Source: UBA7672 sp965279085 (GTDB lineage Bacteria > Pseudomonadota > Alphaproteobacteria > Caulobacterales > Hyphomonadaceae). From it: a stretch of DNA of 64,000 bases. Positions 1 to 9,436 of the stretch are shown in pieces. The position numbers and the translations under genes were made by a program. The DNA lies in the NCBI GenBank assembly GCA_965279085.1, contig OZ257149.1, forward strand, positions 248,001 through 312,000, in the 5' to 3' direction. The notes under the pieces are model-generated. The model ran no database searches and had not been told where the DNA came from. It worked only from the letters and a program-made list of their open reading frames with translations. Every line of letters starts with the position of its first letter. The stretch's first letter is position 1.

Positions 1-565
1 CCGGCACTTCATCTCCGACGACTTCACTATCCATGGATGCGCGCTTCTTCGACGATGCGCCGCCAGCGCCGTACTCTTCGGCCGCAGAATGGATCGCGCG
101 CAGTCCTTCCAGCGTCTGCTTCAGACCCGGCGATAACGCATCCCAGGCCGCATACTGGCTCGCGAACATCGTGTCGCCGCCAACTTCGGGCACCTCGATC
201 GCGTGCAGGATCGAGCCAAGCGCCGGCACTTCGAGGAAGCTCATGTCCGAATGCCAGCCGCCGCCGAAGTTGATCTTCTCGCTCGGCTCCTTGATGATCT
301 CGAGGATCTCCGGGTAGCCCGCCATGCTCTTCACGTAGGGATGGATGTTCAGCGTCCCCCACCGCTTGCCGAACGCGATGTGCTGCTCCGGAGTCAGCGT
401 CTGGCCGCGGAAGAAGATGACATGGTGCTTGAGGAAGGCCTGATGGATGTCATCGAACTGCGCGTTGCTCAGTGGCTGGGACAGGTCCACGCCCTCGATC
501 TCGGCGCCGAGATTGGGCGAGAGCGGTTTCACGATGATCGTCTTGAAAGTGGCGGTGTCGGCCAT
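1..565 (-). CDS. TauD/TfdA-family Fe(II)/2-oxoglutarate dioxygenase, 3' end cut by window
   Basis: The N-terminal 188 codons of a TauD/TfdA dioxygenase are visible; the frame runs off the left edge, so the distal His and the 2-oxoglutarate-binding Arg cannot be checked. Seen: an AEIEGVDL start typical of the family, HVIFFRGQ near residue 50, and GGWHSDMSF with the first two iron ligands His105 and Asp107. The family couples 2-oxoglutarate decarboxylation to hydroxylation of small organic acids, sulfonates or phenoxyacetates; the substrate here cannot be told. The ATG at 565 follows a GAGGAAAC-like ribosome binding site. It is transcribed leftward, away from the EAL gene. Confidence 0.85.
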   Translation of the reverse strand, partial: MADTATFKTIIVKPLSPNLGAEIEGVDLSQPLSNAQFDDIHQAFLKHHVIFFRGQTLTPEQHIAFGKRWGTLNIHPYVKSMAGYPEILEIIKEPSEKINFGGGWHSDMSFLEVPALGSILHAIEVPEVGGDTMFASQYAAWDALSPGLKQTLEGLRAIHSAAEEYGAGGASSKKRASMDSEVVGDEVP

Positions 566-642
566 GGGCGTTTCCTCGGAACTGGTCCGATAGAAAACCC
601 TCGGCTTGACGGTGGCAAGGCGCCGTCACGTGAAGCCAGGCA

Positions 643-1440
643 TCAGCCCTGCTTCAGCGATTCCTTGAACTCGGCCGGCTGCATCGGCTTCGAGAGCAGG
701 AAGCCTTGCGCCTCGTCGACCTTCAGCCAGGTCATGAAATCCCACATTTCCTGGGTCTCCACGCCCTCGGCCACGATCTTCAGGCCGTGGTCGCGCGCCA
801 GACGCACGCAGCTGACCAGCGCCGCCTTGGCAAACGCCTCGTCGATCGCCAGTCGCGTGAAGGCCGGATCGATCTTGACCTCGGTGAAGGGGAAGTTCCG
901 CAGCCGGTCGATGTTGGTGACGCCCGCGCCGAAATCGTCGACCGCGAGGCCAAAGCCGTTGGCGCGCAGAGCCGTCATGGTCTGGAACGCGTTGACGCCG
1001 AACTCCAGCGCCCGCGACTCCGTAACTTCAAGACAGAACTGGTCGCACTTCAGCCCGCCATCCTCGACGGCTTTCGCCACCTCGTCAGCGAACTCAGGCC
1101 GCTCGAGCGACATCGGGCTAACGTTGATAGAGCAGGGCAGGCCGCCGAAATCCACGGCATGCTTCGCGACGGCGCGCGCCATCGCATAGGTGAGTGCATC
1201 GATGCGCTGGTTGCGCTCGGCCAGCTCGACATAAGCGGCAGGCGAAGCAAAGCCCATCTGCGGCGTTGCGATCCGCGCCAGCGCTTCAGCGCCGACGATC
1301 TTGCGCGTCGTCATAGAGAACTTGGCGTGAAAGAACGGGTGCAGCCCGCCGCGTTCGATGGCGGCTTCCAGCAAGCTGGGATTGGCCGGCGGCTGGTGCC
1401 GGGCAGCGGTTTCCTGGCCCATGTCCGGGACGTTCATCAT
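643..1440 (-). CDS. Stand-alone EAL-domain cyclic-di-GMP phosphodiesterase
   Basis: A cytoplasmic protein of about 265 residues that is almost wholly an EAL domain. Every hallmark can be seen: GAEALAR (signature, around residue 53), SINVSP, LEVTES, the metal-binding DDFGAG loop, KIDPAF lysine, AEGVET and the closing QGFLLSKP. With all metal and catalytic residues present it is probably an active c-di-GMP hydrolase. There is no GGDEF, PAS or membrane segment, so no built-in sensor. The start is uncertain: GTG at 1446, ATG at 1440 or ATG at 1437, none with a strong ribosome binding site. Both flanking genes, the dioxygenase downstream and sodB upstream, are on the same strand but too far apart to claim an operon. 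Confidence 0.93.
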   Translation of the reverse strand: MMNVPDMGQETAARHQPPANPSLLEAAIERGGLHPFFHAKFSMTTRKIVGAEALARIATPQMGFASPAAYVELAERNQRIDALTYAMARAVAKHAVDFGGLPCSINVSPMSLERPEFADEVAKAVEDGGLKCDQFCLEVTESRALEFGVNAFQTMTALRANGFGLAVDDFGAGVTNIDRLRNFPFTEVKIDPAFTRLAIDEAFAKAALVSCVRLARDHGLKIVAEGVETQEMWDFMTWLKVDEAQGFLLSKPMQPAEFKESLKQG

Positions 1441-1562
1441 CTGCACGCACTCACCCGCCGACAGCCCGGCTTTGCCGGGTCCGTTAGGAGCCAGTACGAC
1501 AGAGAAACGTCGAAAAACCGCTAATCCGCGCTAATCAAACTGCACGACGTGCGCGGCGGGGC

Positions 1563-2165
1563 CTACTTCGCGTCGGACAGATTCTGGTTCGCAAAGTCCC
1601 AGTTCACCAGCTCGTTGACGAAGGTTTCGATGTATTTCGGGCGGGCATTCTGGGTGTCGAGGTAATAGGCGTGCTCCCAGACATCCATGGTTAGCAGCGG
1701 AGTAACCCCGTTTTCGGTGAGGGGCGTCTCGGCGTTCGGCGTCTTGGTGATCGCCAGCTTGCCGTCCTTCAGGACCAGCCAGGCCCAGCCCGAACCGAAC
1801 TGGGTTGCTCCTGCTTCGGCAAAGAGGCGCTTGAACTCGTCGTACGAGCCGAAATCCTTGTTGATCCGGTCGGCGACCAGACCCGTCGGCTTGCCGCCGC
1901 CGCCCGGCGTCATGGAATGCCAGTAGAAGGTGTGGTTCCAGACCTGACCCGAGTTGTTGAAGATCGGCATCTTCTTCTCGGCCCAGCTCTGCTTGACGAC
2001 TTCCTCAAGCGGTGCGTTGTCCAGCGGCGTTCCGGCGACCAACTTGTTCAGGTTGTCCACATAGGCTTGGTGGTGCTTGCCATAATGGAAGTTCAGGGTG
2101 TTTTCGGAGATATGCGGCGCCAGGGCGTTGCGCGCGTAAGGCAGCGCGGGAAGCGTGAAAGCCAT
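1563..2165 (-). CDS. sodB: Superoxide dismutase, iron type
   Basis: A 200-residue Fe/Mn superoxide dismutase, the usual family length, converting superoxide to hydrogen peroxide and oxygen in the cytoplasm. Metal ligands seen: His27 in NFHYGKHH, His78 in WNHTFYW, and the Asp and His of the DVWEHAYYLD signature near residue 160. Gln74 in SGQVWNH sits where iron enzymes carry their outer-sphere glutamine, so iron is the likely metal. No signal peptide. A GAGAGGG ribosome binding site precedes the ATG. The squalene-synthase-like gene is divergent, 61 bp away, so the two share a promoter region. Confidence 0.97.
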   Translation of the reverse strand: MAFTLPALPYARNALAPHISENTLNFHYGKHHQAYVDNLNKLVAGTPLDNAPLEEVVKQSWAEKKMPIFNNSGQVWNHTFYWHSMTPGGGGKPTGLVADRINKDFGSYDEFKRLFAEAGATQFGSGWAWLVLKDGKLAITKTPNAETPLTENGVTPLLTMDVWEHAYYLDTQNARPKYIETFVNELVNWDFANQNLSDAK

Positions 2166-2226
2166 GGAATACCCTCTCTGTTATCTGTGCTGCCCCTGAA
2201 AATAGGGCTCTTGGTCTGATTTTGAA

Positions 2227-2928
2227 ATGAGCGATACGGCCAATCCGGCAAATCTTGCAAGCTCGGAGGAGTTCGACGCCCGCCTGAAAAGGGCGGACGA
2301 AGACCGTTGGCTGGCCACCCGCTACGCCCCGAAGGCCGGCCGGGAGCGCCTGGTCGCCATCTACCTGCTCAATCAGGAGCTTCAGCGCACCCTCCACACC
2401 AAGGAGGCGATGCTCGGGAAGATCCGCCTCCAGTGGTGGCGGGAGACGCTGGAGCAGGTCGCCGGGAAAGGCGCCTTACGCCGCCACGACCTTGCCGAGG
2501 AGCTGGCCCGCGTCACGAAAGGCCGGCCCGATCTCATCGCCCCGATGAGCGAGCTGGTCGACCGCTACGACGACATCATCGACGACCACATGCATGGCGG
2601 CCACACGACCGGCGGCGACCACGAAGCCCGCCATCTCGCCACCGAAGCTTCGCTCACTCGCCTGGCCGGCCTTGTGCTTGATCCTACCGCAAAAGCCGAT
2701 CATCTCGATGCGCTGGCGAAAGCCGGAGAAGCGCGCGTCGCTTCAACCGCCGGCCTGGCTAACGCTGCCCAGCGATGGACTGCCGCGAGGGCGGCCGTGC
2801 GCGCCGCGCCTTCGCCGCTCTGGCCCGCCATCCTTCATCTGGCTGTCGCCGACTCTCCCGAGAAGTCACATTCGCCGCTGTCGAAGCGCTGGCGCATGTT
2901 CACGGCTGCCCTCACTCGCCGCCTCTGA
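2227..2928 (+). CDS. Squalene/phytoene synthase-like protein
   Basis: A 233-residue protein of the squalene/phytoene synthase superfamily, shorter than true head-to-head prenyl synthases (about 280-350). The core helix LQWWRETL around residue 75 matches the conserved WWR region. The usual first Asp-rich substrate-Mg motif is not evident; the acidic stretch YDDIIDDHM near residue 120 is the only candidate. That pattern resembles the NDUFAF6-like branch of the family, whose mitochondrial members help assemble complex I rather than make squalene. Enzymatic function is therefore doubtful. It stands alone, divergent from sodB. Confidence 0.8.
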   Translation: MSDTANPANLASSEEFDARLKRADEDRWLATRYAPKAGRERLVAIYLLNQELQRTLHTKEAMLGKIRLQWWRETLEQVAGKGALRRHDLAEELARVTKGRPDLIAPMSELVDRYDDIIDDHMHGGHTTGGDHEARHLATEASLTRLAGLVLDPTAKADHLDALAKAGEARVASTAGLANAAQRWTAARAAVRAAPSPLWPAILHLAVADSPEKSHSPLSKRWRMFTAALTRRL

Positions 2929-3021
2929 ACTCGCCACGCCCGGCAGCGCAACGGCCGCCTCTGGTCATTTGTCCCGCAACCCTGTTTGTTGGGCGAGTTA
3001 GATTCGGCGGGCGGGGCTTAG

Positions 3022-3783
3022 GTGCGGAAACTTCTCGATCCAGCCTATTGGGGGCGGGCGCTGACCCAGCCCATCGTGCTGCTCGGCCTCGTGGTCGATC
3101 TGCTGCCCATTGCTGGCGTCCTTGTGTGGGGCTGGGGTGCTGTTCCGCTCGTCATGCTCTACTGGATGGAGAACATCGTCACCGGCGTGATGACGCTGCC
3201 GCGCATCTTCATTGCCGGCGCAAGTTTCGGGGGTCTGGGGCTTCTCGCGGGGCTAGGGCTCTGCGCGTTCTTCGTATTCCACTACGGTCTTTTCTGCATG
3301 GTGCACGGCACCTTCCTGATTGGCTTTGCTTCAATCAGCGCCGGGCCCGAAGCCATGAGCAGCATGCCGATGATGGACATGGTCGGCATGTTCGATTTTT
3401 CCCTCAATAGCGGGCGCCACGTCGACTGGATCCTGTACGCGATAATCGGCTTCCAGGTCGCAGTGTTCCTCTGGGAATTCCTCATCAAGAGCGAATGGAA
3501 GAACACCAACCCAATGGCCGAGATGTTTGCGCCCTACGGCCGCATCATCGTGCTGCACTTCGCGATCTTCGCTGGCGCCGGCGCGTTGTTCCTGCTCGGC
3601 GAGCCCATGGTCGGCGTGCTGGCGCTGATCCTGCTCCGCGCGGTGTGGGGCGTCGTCACCAATGCTGGCCGTTCCGGCGTGAAGCTCGGTATCGAGTCCG
3701 ACTTCAACAGTGCACTCGAAAAGATGGGTGGCCGCGAACAGTTCGAGAAAACGCTACGGGGCGAGACGCCCGACGGATCGTAA
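3022..3783 (+). CDS. DUF6498-like polytopic membrane protein
   Basis: A 253-residue inner-membrane protein with about six hydrophobic segments (approx. residues 16-42, 70-100, 130-155, 175-200, 200-220) and the LYWMENIV motif near residue 50 that recurs in DUF6498 proteins. The function of that family is unknown. The start is GTG; no in-frame ATG precedes the first membrane segment. The C-terminal 30 residues are polar and probably cytoplasmic. It ends three bases from the convergent DUF1353 gene. Assignment to DUF6498 is from memory of the motif. Confidence 0.75.
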   Translation: MRKLLDPAYWGRALTQPIVLLGLVVDLLPIAGVLVWGWGAVPLVMLYWMENIVTGVMTLPRIFIAGASFGGLGLLAGLGLCAFFVFHYGLFCMVHGTFLIGFASISAGPEAMSSMPMMDMVGMFDFSLNSGRHVDWILYAIIGFQVAVFLWEFLIKSEWKNTNPMAEMFAPYGRIIVLHFAIFAGAGALFLLGEPMVGVLALILLRAVWGVVTNAGRSGVKLGIESDFNSALEKMGGREQFEKTLRGETPDGS

Positions 3784-3786
3784 CGG

Positions 3787-4629
3787 TCACTCCGTTCGCG
3801 TCGCCACCATCGTTTCCTGAGCATCGCGCTTGGCTTCCGCTTCCGAGGCGGCAGGCGCGGGCGAGGCCGAGGGCGCAGCGGACTTCTTCTTTCCCTTCTG
3901 CGGCTTGGGAATTTCCATTTCCTTCCACGTCACCGCGAACGCTTTCCTGTCAGGCAGCGGATCGCGCGGCTTCAGGCGCTCCAGGTCACGGAAGTCATAG
4001 TCGCTTTCGAGTCCATACCCGCTAGACCCGCCCATGCGCACAGCCAGGTACATGATGTTTCGCCGGAGCCAGCCCACGCCGACGATCTTCAGCGCACGCT
4101 TGAACGTCACATCCGCCAGCTTGCGTCCCTTCCGGTCGCCCTTCGTGCCGAGCGTGTAGAGCCAGTCATGCACCACCGCCGCCTCGGAATGCTTGCCGAA
4201 CGGTGAGATCATCCACTGCGCAAACGCCGGGATGGAGGCGAAGTCAGTGACGTAGCCCTGCGGCGCCGCCACAGCGATCTTCCTTCGGCGCGACAGATGC
4301 GCAACAAACCCGAATGTCGCGGCTAGCGCCGCAACGCGCCTGTTCTGCCGGTTCTCGTCCGGGATCAGGATGATGGCCAGCGACGTGATCGGCCCTTCGC
4401 GGTTCTCGTCGAACAGGATTTCGGCGCCCGATATCGCCGCCATCTCTTCGATCAGCGACGCCTCGGCCGCGCCGGTCTCCATGATCGCGCCAAGCGTCGG
4501 CGCTGCGGCCGCCGCCTTGCGCACTTCAGCCTCCGCAACGGCCTTCGCCAGCCTGCGGGTCACATCGAGCGTCGAGTCCTGGATTTCCCGCCCAAGGTGT
4601 CGCTTCGGCGTGAGGTGCTTGCGCGCCAT
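3787..4629 (-). CDS. DUF1353-domain protein
   Basis: A 280-residue protein. The central part carries the DUF1353 signature: GYVTDFASIP followed about 25 residues later by AAVVHDWLYTLG. DUF1353 occurs in bacterial and phage proteins and has no settled function; the conserved Asp and His suggest a hydrolase-like site, which is inference. The N-terminal 60 residues are Ala/Glu-rich and likely helical, and the C-terminal 40 are a low-complexity Lys/Pro/Ala tail. The start ATG has a GGAGGGG ribosome binding site. It lies downstream of trmFO on the same strand, 22 bp away, so the two may be co-transcribed. Confidence 0.82.
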   Translation of the reverse strand: MARKHLTPKRHLGREIQDSTLDVTRRLAKAVAEAEVRKAAAAAPTLGAIMETGAAEASLIEEMAAISGAEILFDENREGPITSLAIILIPDENRQNRRVAALAATFGFVAHLSRRRKIAVAAPQGYVTDFASIPAFAQWMISPFGKHSEAAVVHDWLYTLGTKGDRKGRKLADVTFKRALKIVGVGWLRRNIMYLAVRMGGSSGYGLESDYDFRDLERLKPRDPLPDRKAFAVTWKEMEIPKPQKGKKKSAAPSASPAPAASEAEAKRDAQETMVATRTE

Positions 4630-4651
4630 GATCCCCTCCGTCGCCCGAATC

Positions 4652-6079
4652 CTAGCCGGAGACCGTGGCAGGCGCCATCTGGCCTTTCAGCCAAACCTCA
4701 ACATCCTGCAGCGCCCGGAAGGACATCAACCGCTTGCGCGCCCGTCCCTTGTCCGCACCCTTCAGCCGCTTGCCGTCGGGTCCTTTGAGATCGACCGGCC
4801 CGATATCGGGGAAGAGGCCGTAGTTCACGTTCATGGGCTGGAACGACCCGCGCTTTTCCACGCCGCTTTCGCCCAACACGTGTCCTCCGGTGATGTGGTT
4901 GACCAGCGCGCCCAGCGCCGTCGTCGCGGGCGGCGCGTCCACTTTCCGGCCCAGCCTTTCCGCCGCCGCCATCCGCCCGGCCACGAGCCCCATCGCCGCG
5001 CTCTCGACATAGCCCTCGACGCCCGTCACCTGCCCAGCGAAGCGCACGCGCGTATCCGTCTTCAGCCGCAGCTGCCCATCGAGCAGGGCAGGCGAGTTGA
5101 TGAAGGTGTTGCGATGGATGCCGCCCAGCCGCGCGAACTGTGCGTTTTCTAGTCCAGGGATCATCCGGAAAATCTGCTCTTGCGCCCCGTATTTCAGCTT
5201 CGTCTGGAAGCCGACGATGTTCCACAACGTGCCGAGCTTGTTGTCCTGCCGCAGCTGCACGATGGCGTGCGACTTCACCGTCGGATTGTGAGGATTGGTC
5301 AGCCCCACCGGTTTCATCGGCCCATAGCGCAGCGTTTCAGGCCCGCGCTCCGCCATCACCTCGATCGGCAGGCAGCCTTCGAAGTACGGCGTGCCTTCCC
5401 ATTCCTTGAACTCGGTCTTCTGTCCCACCAGCAGTGCGGCGATGAACGCCTCGTATTGCTCCTTGTCCATCGCGCAGTTGATGTACGCCTCGGCGCCATC
5501 GCCGCCCGGTCCTGGTTTGTCGTAGCGCGACTGCTTCCACGCCTTGCTCATGTCGATGGACTCGGCGTGCACGATCGGCGCGATCGCATCGAAGAATGCC
5601 AGCGAGTCCTCGCCCGTCTTCGCAAGGATCGCTTTCGCCAGCGCGTCAGACGTCAGCGGCCCCGTCGCGATGATCACGCTGGCCCACGCTTCCGGCGGCC
5701 ATCCGTCGATCTCTCCGCGCTCGATCGTCACCAGCGGATGCTTCTCCAGCGCTGCCGTTACGTCTGCGGAAAATCCATCGCGATCCACCGCCAGCGCCGA
5801 CCCCGCCGGCACCTTGTGGCGATCACCCATCGAAATGATCAGGCCGTTGGCGCGCCTCATTTCCTCGTGAAGCAAGCCGACCGCATTGTACTCCCAGTCG
5901 TCCGACCGGAAGGAGTTGGAGCACACCAGCTCGGCCAGCCCATCCGTATGATGCGCATCGGTTTTCCGGACGGGCCGCATCTCGTGCAGCACCACGGGCA
6001 CGCCCATGTTCGCCGCCTGCCAGGCCGCTTCGGACCCCGCCATGCCGCCGCCGATGATATGGATTGGCTCGATTGTCAT
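4652..6079 (-). CDS. trmFO: Methylenetetrahydrofolate-tRNA-(uracil-5-)-methyltransferase TrmFO
   Basis: TrmFO is the FAD- and folate-dependent enzyme that makes 5-methyluridine at position 54 of tRNA. Seen: the N-terminal FAD motif [41 protein letters not shown] conserved region split over residues 30-60, [11 protein letters not shown] and [15 protein letters not shown] in the middle, and VNYGLFPD near the C-terminus, all characteristic of the family. Starting at the ATG at 6079 gives about 475 residues, the usual length; an upstream in-frame TTG at 6109 adds ten residues before the conserved start and is less likely. Confidence 0.97.
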   Translation of the reverse strand: MTIEPIHIIGGGMAGSEAAWQAANMGVPVVLHEMRPVRKTDAHHTDGLAELVCSNSFRSDDWEYNAVGLLHEEMRRANGLIISMGDRHKVPAGSALAVDRDGFSADVTAALEKHPLVTIERGEIDGWPPEAWASVIIATGPLTSDALAKAILAKTGEDSLAFFDAIAPIVHAESIDMSKAWKQSRYDKPGPGGDGAEAYINCAMDKEQYEAFIAALLVGQKTEFKEWEGTPYFEGCLPIEVMAERGPETLRYGPMKPVGLTNPHNPTVKSHAIVQLRQDNKLGTLWNIVGFQTKLKYGAQEQIFRMIPGLENAQFARLGGIHRNTFINSPALLDGQLRLKTDTRVRFAGQVTGVEGYVESAAMGLVAGRMAAAERLGRKVDAPPATTALGALVNHITGGHVLGESGVEKRGSFQPMNVNYGLFPDIGPVDLKGPDGKRLKGADKGRARKRLMSFRALQDVEVWLKGQMAPATVSG

Positions 6080-6127
6080 GGCCCCGGTATAGGCTAACTT
6101 GGTTGGCAAATACGAGGGGGAACGGCC

Positions 6128-7282
6128 ATGCGAAATTCGAACGTTATCCGTGGGTTGATTGCGACTCTTTGTGCGGCGCTTCTGGCATCGTCCGCTTTCG
6201 CCGACATCAAGTCCTTCAACGCCGCCGTGAAGGCGGGCGACTACAAAACGGCTTCGGCCGAAGCTGAGCAGATCTGGAAGAGCTGGGACCGGTCCAAAGA
6301 GGATACGGCGCTTGTGGCGCGCGAGTTCGGTTTCGCTTCCCTGATTGCGGGCCGCAACGAGCTTGCGCTGCAGTTCGGCAAGTTTCTGGTCGAGAACGGC
6401 GCCGGCCTCGCCGTGCCGGACAAGGAGCCTCTCGCTTCAGCGGTTCTCTATCGCACCGCTGACTACAAGGTCGGCAAGTCAAAGGCCCAGCTCGAGGCGC
6501 TCCGCGCAGCCCTGAATGCCCGCTCATCATCGGGCGGTTTCGACATGACCTCGGTGGTTGCGTGGGAGCTGCTTTACACGTCCGACTGGAGCACGGGCGA
6601 CTGGGCAAGCGCCACGACAGATGCGCTCGCCGCCGCCCAGTTCCTCTCTCGCCAGCCTCCCTTCCTGTCCCGCCAGCGCAGCGCTGAAGTCCACGCCGCT
6701 GCAGCGCAATTCATTCAGGGCAAGGATCGTGTCTCCTCGGGGAAGAACAATTACTACGACGCGATGGCCGACGTGCACGATCGTATCGTTGCTGACTTGA
6801 ATACGTCGAACAATCAGTCCGATCGGGCGTCGCTGTGGCCGCTGAAATGGCGCGCCGAGGCGTGGGCGCTCGCCATCGAGTCCTATCTGATCTCCACCTA
6901 TGAACAGGTCGGCTCGAACATTTCGACCAAGATGCAGCCGCGCGCGTTGGCCCGGCCGCTGTTCGGAGAAATTGCCGAAGATCCGGCGTTGGCCCAGACG
7001 CCCCTTTGCGACGGCCAGTTCGAGGGCAAGAGAATGCAGTACCCGGCAAACAAGGAATACTCGGGGCTGGTTGGATCCGTGATCGCTCGTGTGGAAACGG
7101 CGGCGAACGGGAAGGTCGCTGGTGTTGCGATTGTGGCTGCGGTTCCCGGCGACGGTTTCGGCGAGGCGGTTGCCAAGACGCTCTCGACCTGGACGTTCAA
7201 GACCGCCAAAGGCGTCGATCCGCGATCCTGCCGCACCGAGTCGCGCAACCGATATTACAAGGTGCTCTTCCGGATCGGGTGA
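6128..7282 (+). CDS. Secreted protein with TonB C-terminal-like domain, copy 1
   Basis: A 384-residue exported protein. It has a clear signal peptide ending ASSAFADI near residue 26, a helical middle that looks like degenerate TPR-type repeats ([26 protein letters not shown]), and a C-terminal part (about 290-384) resembling the TonB C-terminal fold: [15 protein letters not shown], then a Phe-Ala-Val-type helix and TWTFKTAKG. Unlike true TonB there is no membrane anchor and no Pro-rich spacer, so an energy-transducing role is unlikely. The gene is divergent from trmFO, 48 bp away, and followed by a paralogue. Function unknown. Confidence 0.8.
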   Translation: MRNSNVIRGLIATLCAALLASSAFADIKSFNAAVKAGDYKTASAEAEQIWKSWDRSKEDTALVAREFGFASLIAGRNELALQFGKFLVENGAGLAVPDKEPLASAVLYRTADYKVGKSKAQLEALRAALNARSSSGGFDMTSVVAWELLYTSDWSTGDWASATTDALAAAQFLSRQPPFLSRQRSAEVHAAAAQFIQGKDRVSSGKNNYYDAMADVHDRIVADLNTSNNQSDRASLWPLKWRAEAWALAIESYLISTYEQVGSNISTKMQPRALARPLFGEIAEDPALAQTPLCDGQFEGKRMQYPANKEYSGLVGSVIARVETAANGKVAGVAIVAAVPGDGFGEAVAKTLSTWTFKTAKGVDPRSCRTESRNRYYKVLFRIG

Positions 7283-7366
7283 TCTTCGACCGGCAGTTGG
7301 CGCCTTGATTCACGCAACAACTACGTGAAAGTCGGCTTCCAGATCCTGTAGAGTTGGTCGGAGGCC

Positions 7367-8491
7367 ATGGCGTACGGCGTACACAGACTGTTCTGCGCGG
7401 CTGCGCTCGCGCTTCTGGCGGCGCCAGCGTTCGCGGATATCAGCGCCTTCAACGCAGCTGTGCAGCGCGGCGACTATCGCGCCGCTGTCGTCGCCGCTAA
7501 CGAGACATGGCCATCCATCGATCGCGCCGGACCGGATGCAGCGACCGCCGCGCGCGAGTTCGGTTGGATCGCGATGCTAGCTGGCCAGCCATCGACTGCG
7601 CTGACCTACGCGAAATTCCTGGTGGAGCAGGGCGGGGCTCTGACCCATCGTGATGCCAAGCCACAGGTCTCTCGCGTGCTGCACGACTGGGCGACGCTTG
7701 CGACCGGCGTCACGCCGGTCAACCGGGCGCGCCTGCTCAACTCGCTGCAACAGCGCGCAGCTATCGCCGGCCGCGATCTCATCTCCGCCCGCGCCGCGCA
7801 GACACTCTACGCCGAAGCGTGGACAGCCGGAGACTGGCCGCAGGCGGGCGCAGCCGCCGAACTCGGCATCCGCTTTCTCGACGAACTCGGCGCCAGCGCG
7901 TCGCCTTCGCGCTACGAACTTCGGCGTGGCATGGCCGTGTCCGCTTTCATGCGCGTGAAGACGCCGGAGGCATATAACGCCGTCTACGATATCGCCGCTG
8001 AACTCTACGACCAGATCGCCGCCACGCCCGATGGTCCGATCCGCAACCGGCTGGAATCGGAATACTTCACCGCCGTTGCGTGGGGCGATGTACTCTACGG
8101 TGCGCTTGGCTCGCGCCAGAAATCCACGCCGGATCGCCGCAACACCATCAACGCCGGCAAGAGGTCGATCGCCGAGATACTCTATCCCGCGCCCGGCGAT
8201 GCGGCCCTGCCACGCTGCCGCATCAGCCTGGCCCGCAACTTCGACAATCCCGGCTTCCCCTTCCTCAACCGCTTCAAGGATCTCGGCGGCGAGGTGATCT
8301 ACGCGCTAGACGTCGAATCCGGCGGACTGTTCTCCAACCCCCGGCTGCTGGTCGCTGCTCCCCACAGCGGCTTCGCCGAAAGCGTCGAGGACGTCCTCAC
8401 CTCATGGCGCTGGCGGGTCGAAGGCGCCACCACCGGCTGCCGCATGCCCGACGTCCACATTCTCACTTTCGAGTTTGCGCTCGGCAAATAG
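7367..8491 (+). CDS. Secreted protein with TonB C-terminal-like domain, copy 2
   Basis: A 374-residue paralogue of the gene just upstream. Shared landmarks: signal peptide ending in APAFADIS, then FNAAVQRGDYRAA (copy 1: [13 protein letters not shown]), AREFGWIAMLAGQ (copy 1: [13 protein letters not shown]) and a C-terminal half with VIYALDVESGGLFS and SWRWRVEGA in place of the copy 1 equivalents. The C-terminal domain is more diverged. Similarity over the whole length and the head-to-tail arrangement point to an old tandem duplication. Probably periplasmic; function unknown. The 84-bp gap from copy 1 holds no obvious terminator. Confidence 0.8.
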   Translation: MAYGVHRLFCAAALALLAAPAFADISAFNAAVQRGDYRAAVVAANETWPSIDRAGPDAATAAREFGWIAMLAGQPSTALTYAKFLVEQGGALTHRDAKPQVSRVLHDWATLATGVTPVNRARLLNSLQQRAAIAGRDLISARAAQTLYAEAWTAGDWPQAGAAAELGIRFLDELGASASPSRYELRRGMAVSAFMRVKTPEAYNAVYDIAAELYDQIAATPDGPIRNRLESEYFTAVAWGDVLYGALGSRQKSTPDRRNTINAGKRSIAEILYPAPGDAALPRCRISLARNFDNPGFPFLNRFKDLGGEVIYALDVESGGLFSNPRLLVAAPHSGFAESVEDVLTSWRWRVEGATTGCRMPDVHILTFEFALGK

Positions 8492-8560
8492 CACGCGCGT
8501 ATAAACCCGGTTGCCGCTGCAGGCCAATTGAACTACGGCCTTGCGCTTCTGGAGGGTCGT

Positions 8561-9436
8561 ATGCCGGACGCCACTGCGGGCAAGGTGCCAGTCTTCGAGT
8601 GCGTTCGCTCGGCGTGGCTGTTTCTAATCCAGAACTGGCGCCTGTTCCTGCCCGCCGCCGGCATCGTGGCTGTCGTCTCGCAGGTTGGGCCGCTTGTTGC
8701 CTACCTGACCGCTCCCGCCGCGACGCAGACCCAGAGCGCTCTCCAGGCAGGCTTGGGCAATTTCCTGATTCTGGCGCCAGGCGCCCTGATCAGCGTGCTG
8801 TTCACCGCCGCGATCCTGCGCAAGGCCGTGCGGGACGAATTCCACGGCCCCACCGGACTGGCGTTCGGCGCGGACGAGGTCCGCCTGCTCGGCGCCTCGC
8901 TCGCGATGATGTGCCTGTTCGTGCCGCTGATCACGCTGCTCGTGGTCGTCCTCTTCATCACCGTCTTCAGCAAGATCGCCACGTCCGAAGCGGCGCTGGA
9001 GACCCTGCTGGCCGATCCGGAAGCGCTGAACCAGGCGATCCTCGAAGCACTCGGCGAAAACGGCGCGACGGCGATGTCTCTCTTCATCCTCATCATGTTC
9101 GCGATTTTCGTGTATCTCTCCGCGCGGCTCTACATGATCAATGCAGCCGCCATTGGCGAGAAGCGCATCGTCCTGTTCCAGACATGGAGCTGGTCTCGCG
9201 GAAACATCCTGCGCCTGATCGGCGCCATGATCCTCACTGTGCTGCCCGTCATGCTGATCGGTAGCGTCGCCGCCGATCTCCTACGCGCCATCGTCCCGCC
9301 CACGGCGGGCATCGTGGCGGTCCTGCTCGTCAGCACCTTGCTGGCCTTCGTGGGCGCGGTGACCACGATCCCGGTCGTCGCGCTCGGCGCGATCTTCTAC
9401 AAGGGCCTGCGCCCGCCGGAGTTCGTCGCGAAATAA
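8561..9436 (+). CDS. Polytopic inner-membrane protein
   Basis: A 291-residue integral membrane protein with about six hydrophobic segments (residues ~28-50, 68-90, 110-145, 175-200, 220-245, 250-280). It resembles the loosely defined glycerophosphoryl-diester-phosphodiesterase membrane-region/DUF975-like group of bacterial proteins in layout only; I see no catalytic motif. The start is set by a GGAGGG ribosome binding site ending five bases before the ATG at 8561; an in-frame TTG at 8528 lacks one. The stop abuts the stop of the convergent VOC gene with no spacer. Confidence 0.78.
   Translation: MPDATAGKVPVFECVRSAWLFLIQNWRLFLPAAGIVAVVSQVGPLVAYLTAPAATQTQSALQAGLGNFLILAPGALISVLFTAAILRKAVRDEFHGPTGLAFGADEVRLLGASLAMMCLFVPLITLLVVVLFITVFSKIATSEAALETLLADPEALNQAILEALGENGATAMSLFILIMFAIFVYLSARLYMINAAAIGEKRIVLFQTWSWSRGNILRLIGAMILTVLPVMLIGSVAADLLRAIVPPTAGIVAVLLVSTLLAFVGAVTTIPVVALGAIFYKGLRPPEFVAK

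Noticed and set aside
203..1189. A 328-codon + strand frame over the dioxygenase and EAL genes
   Set aside because: Antisense to genes with clear catalytic motifs.
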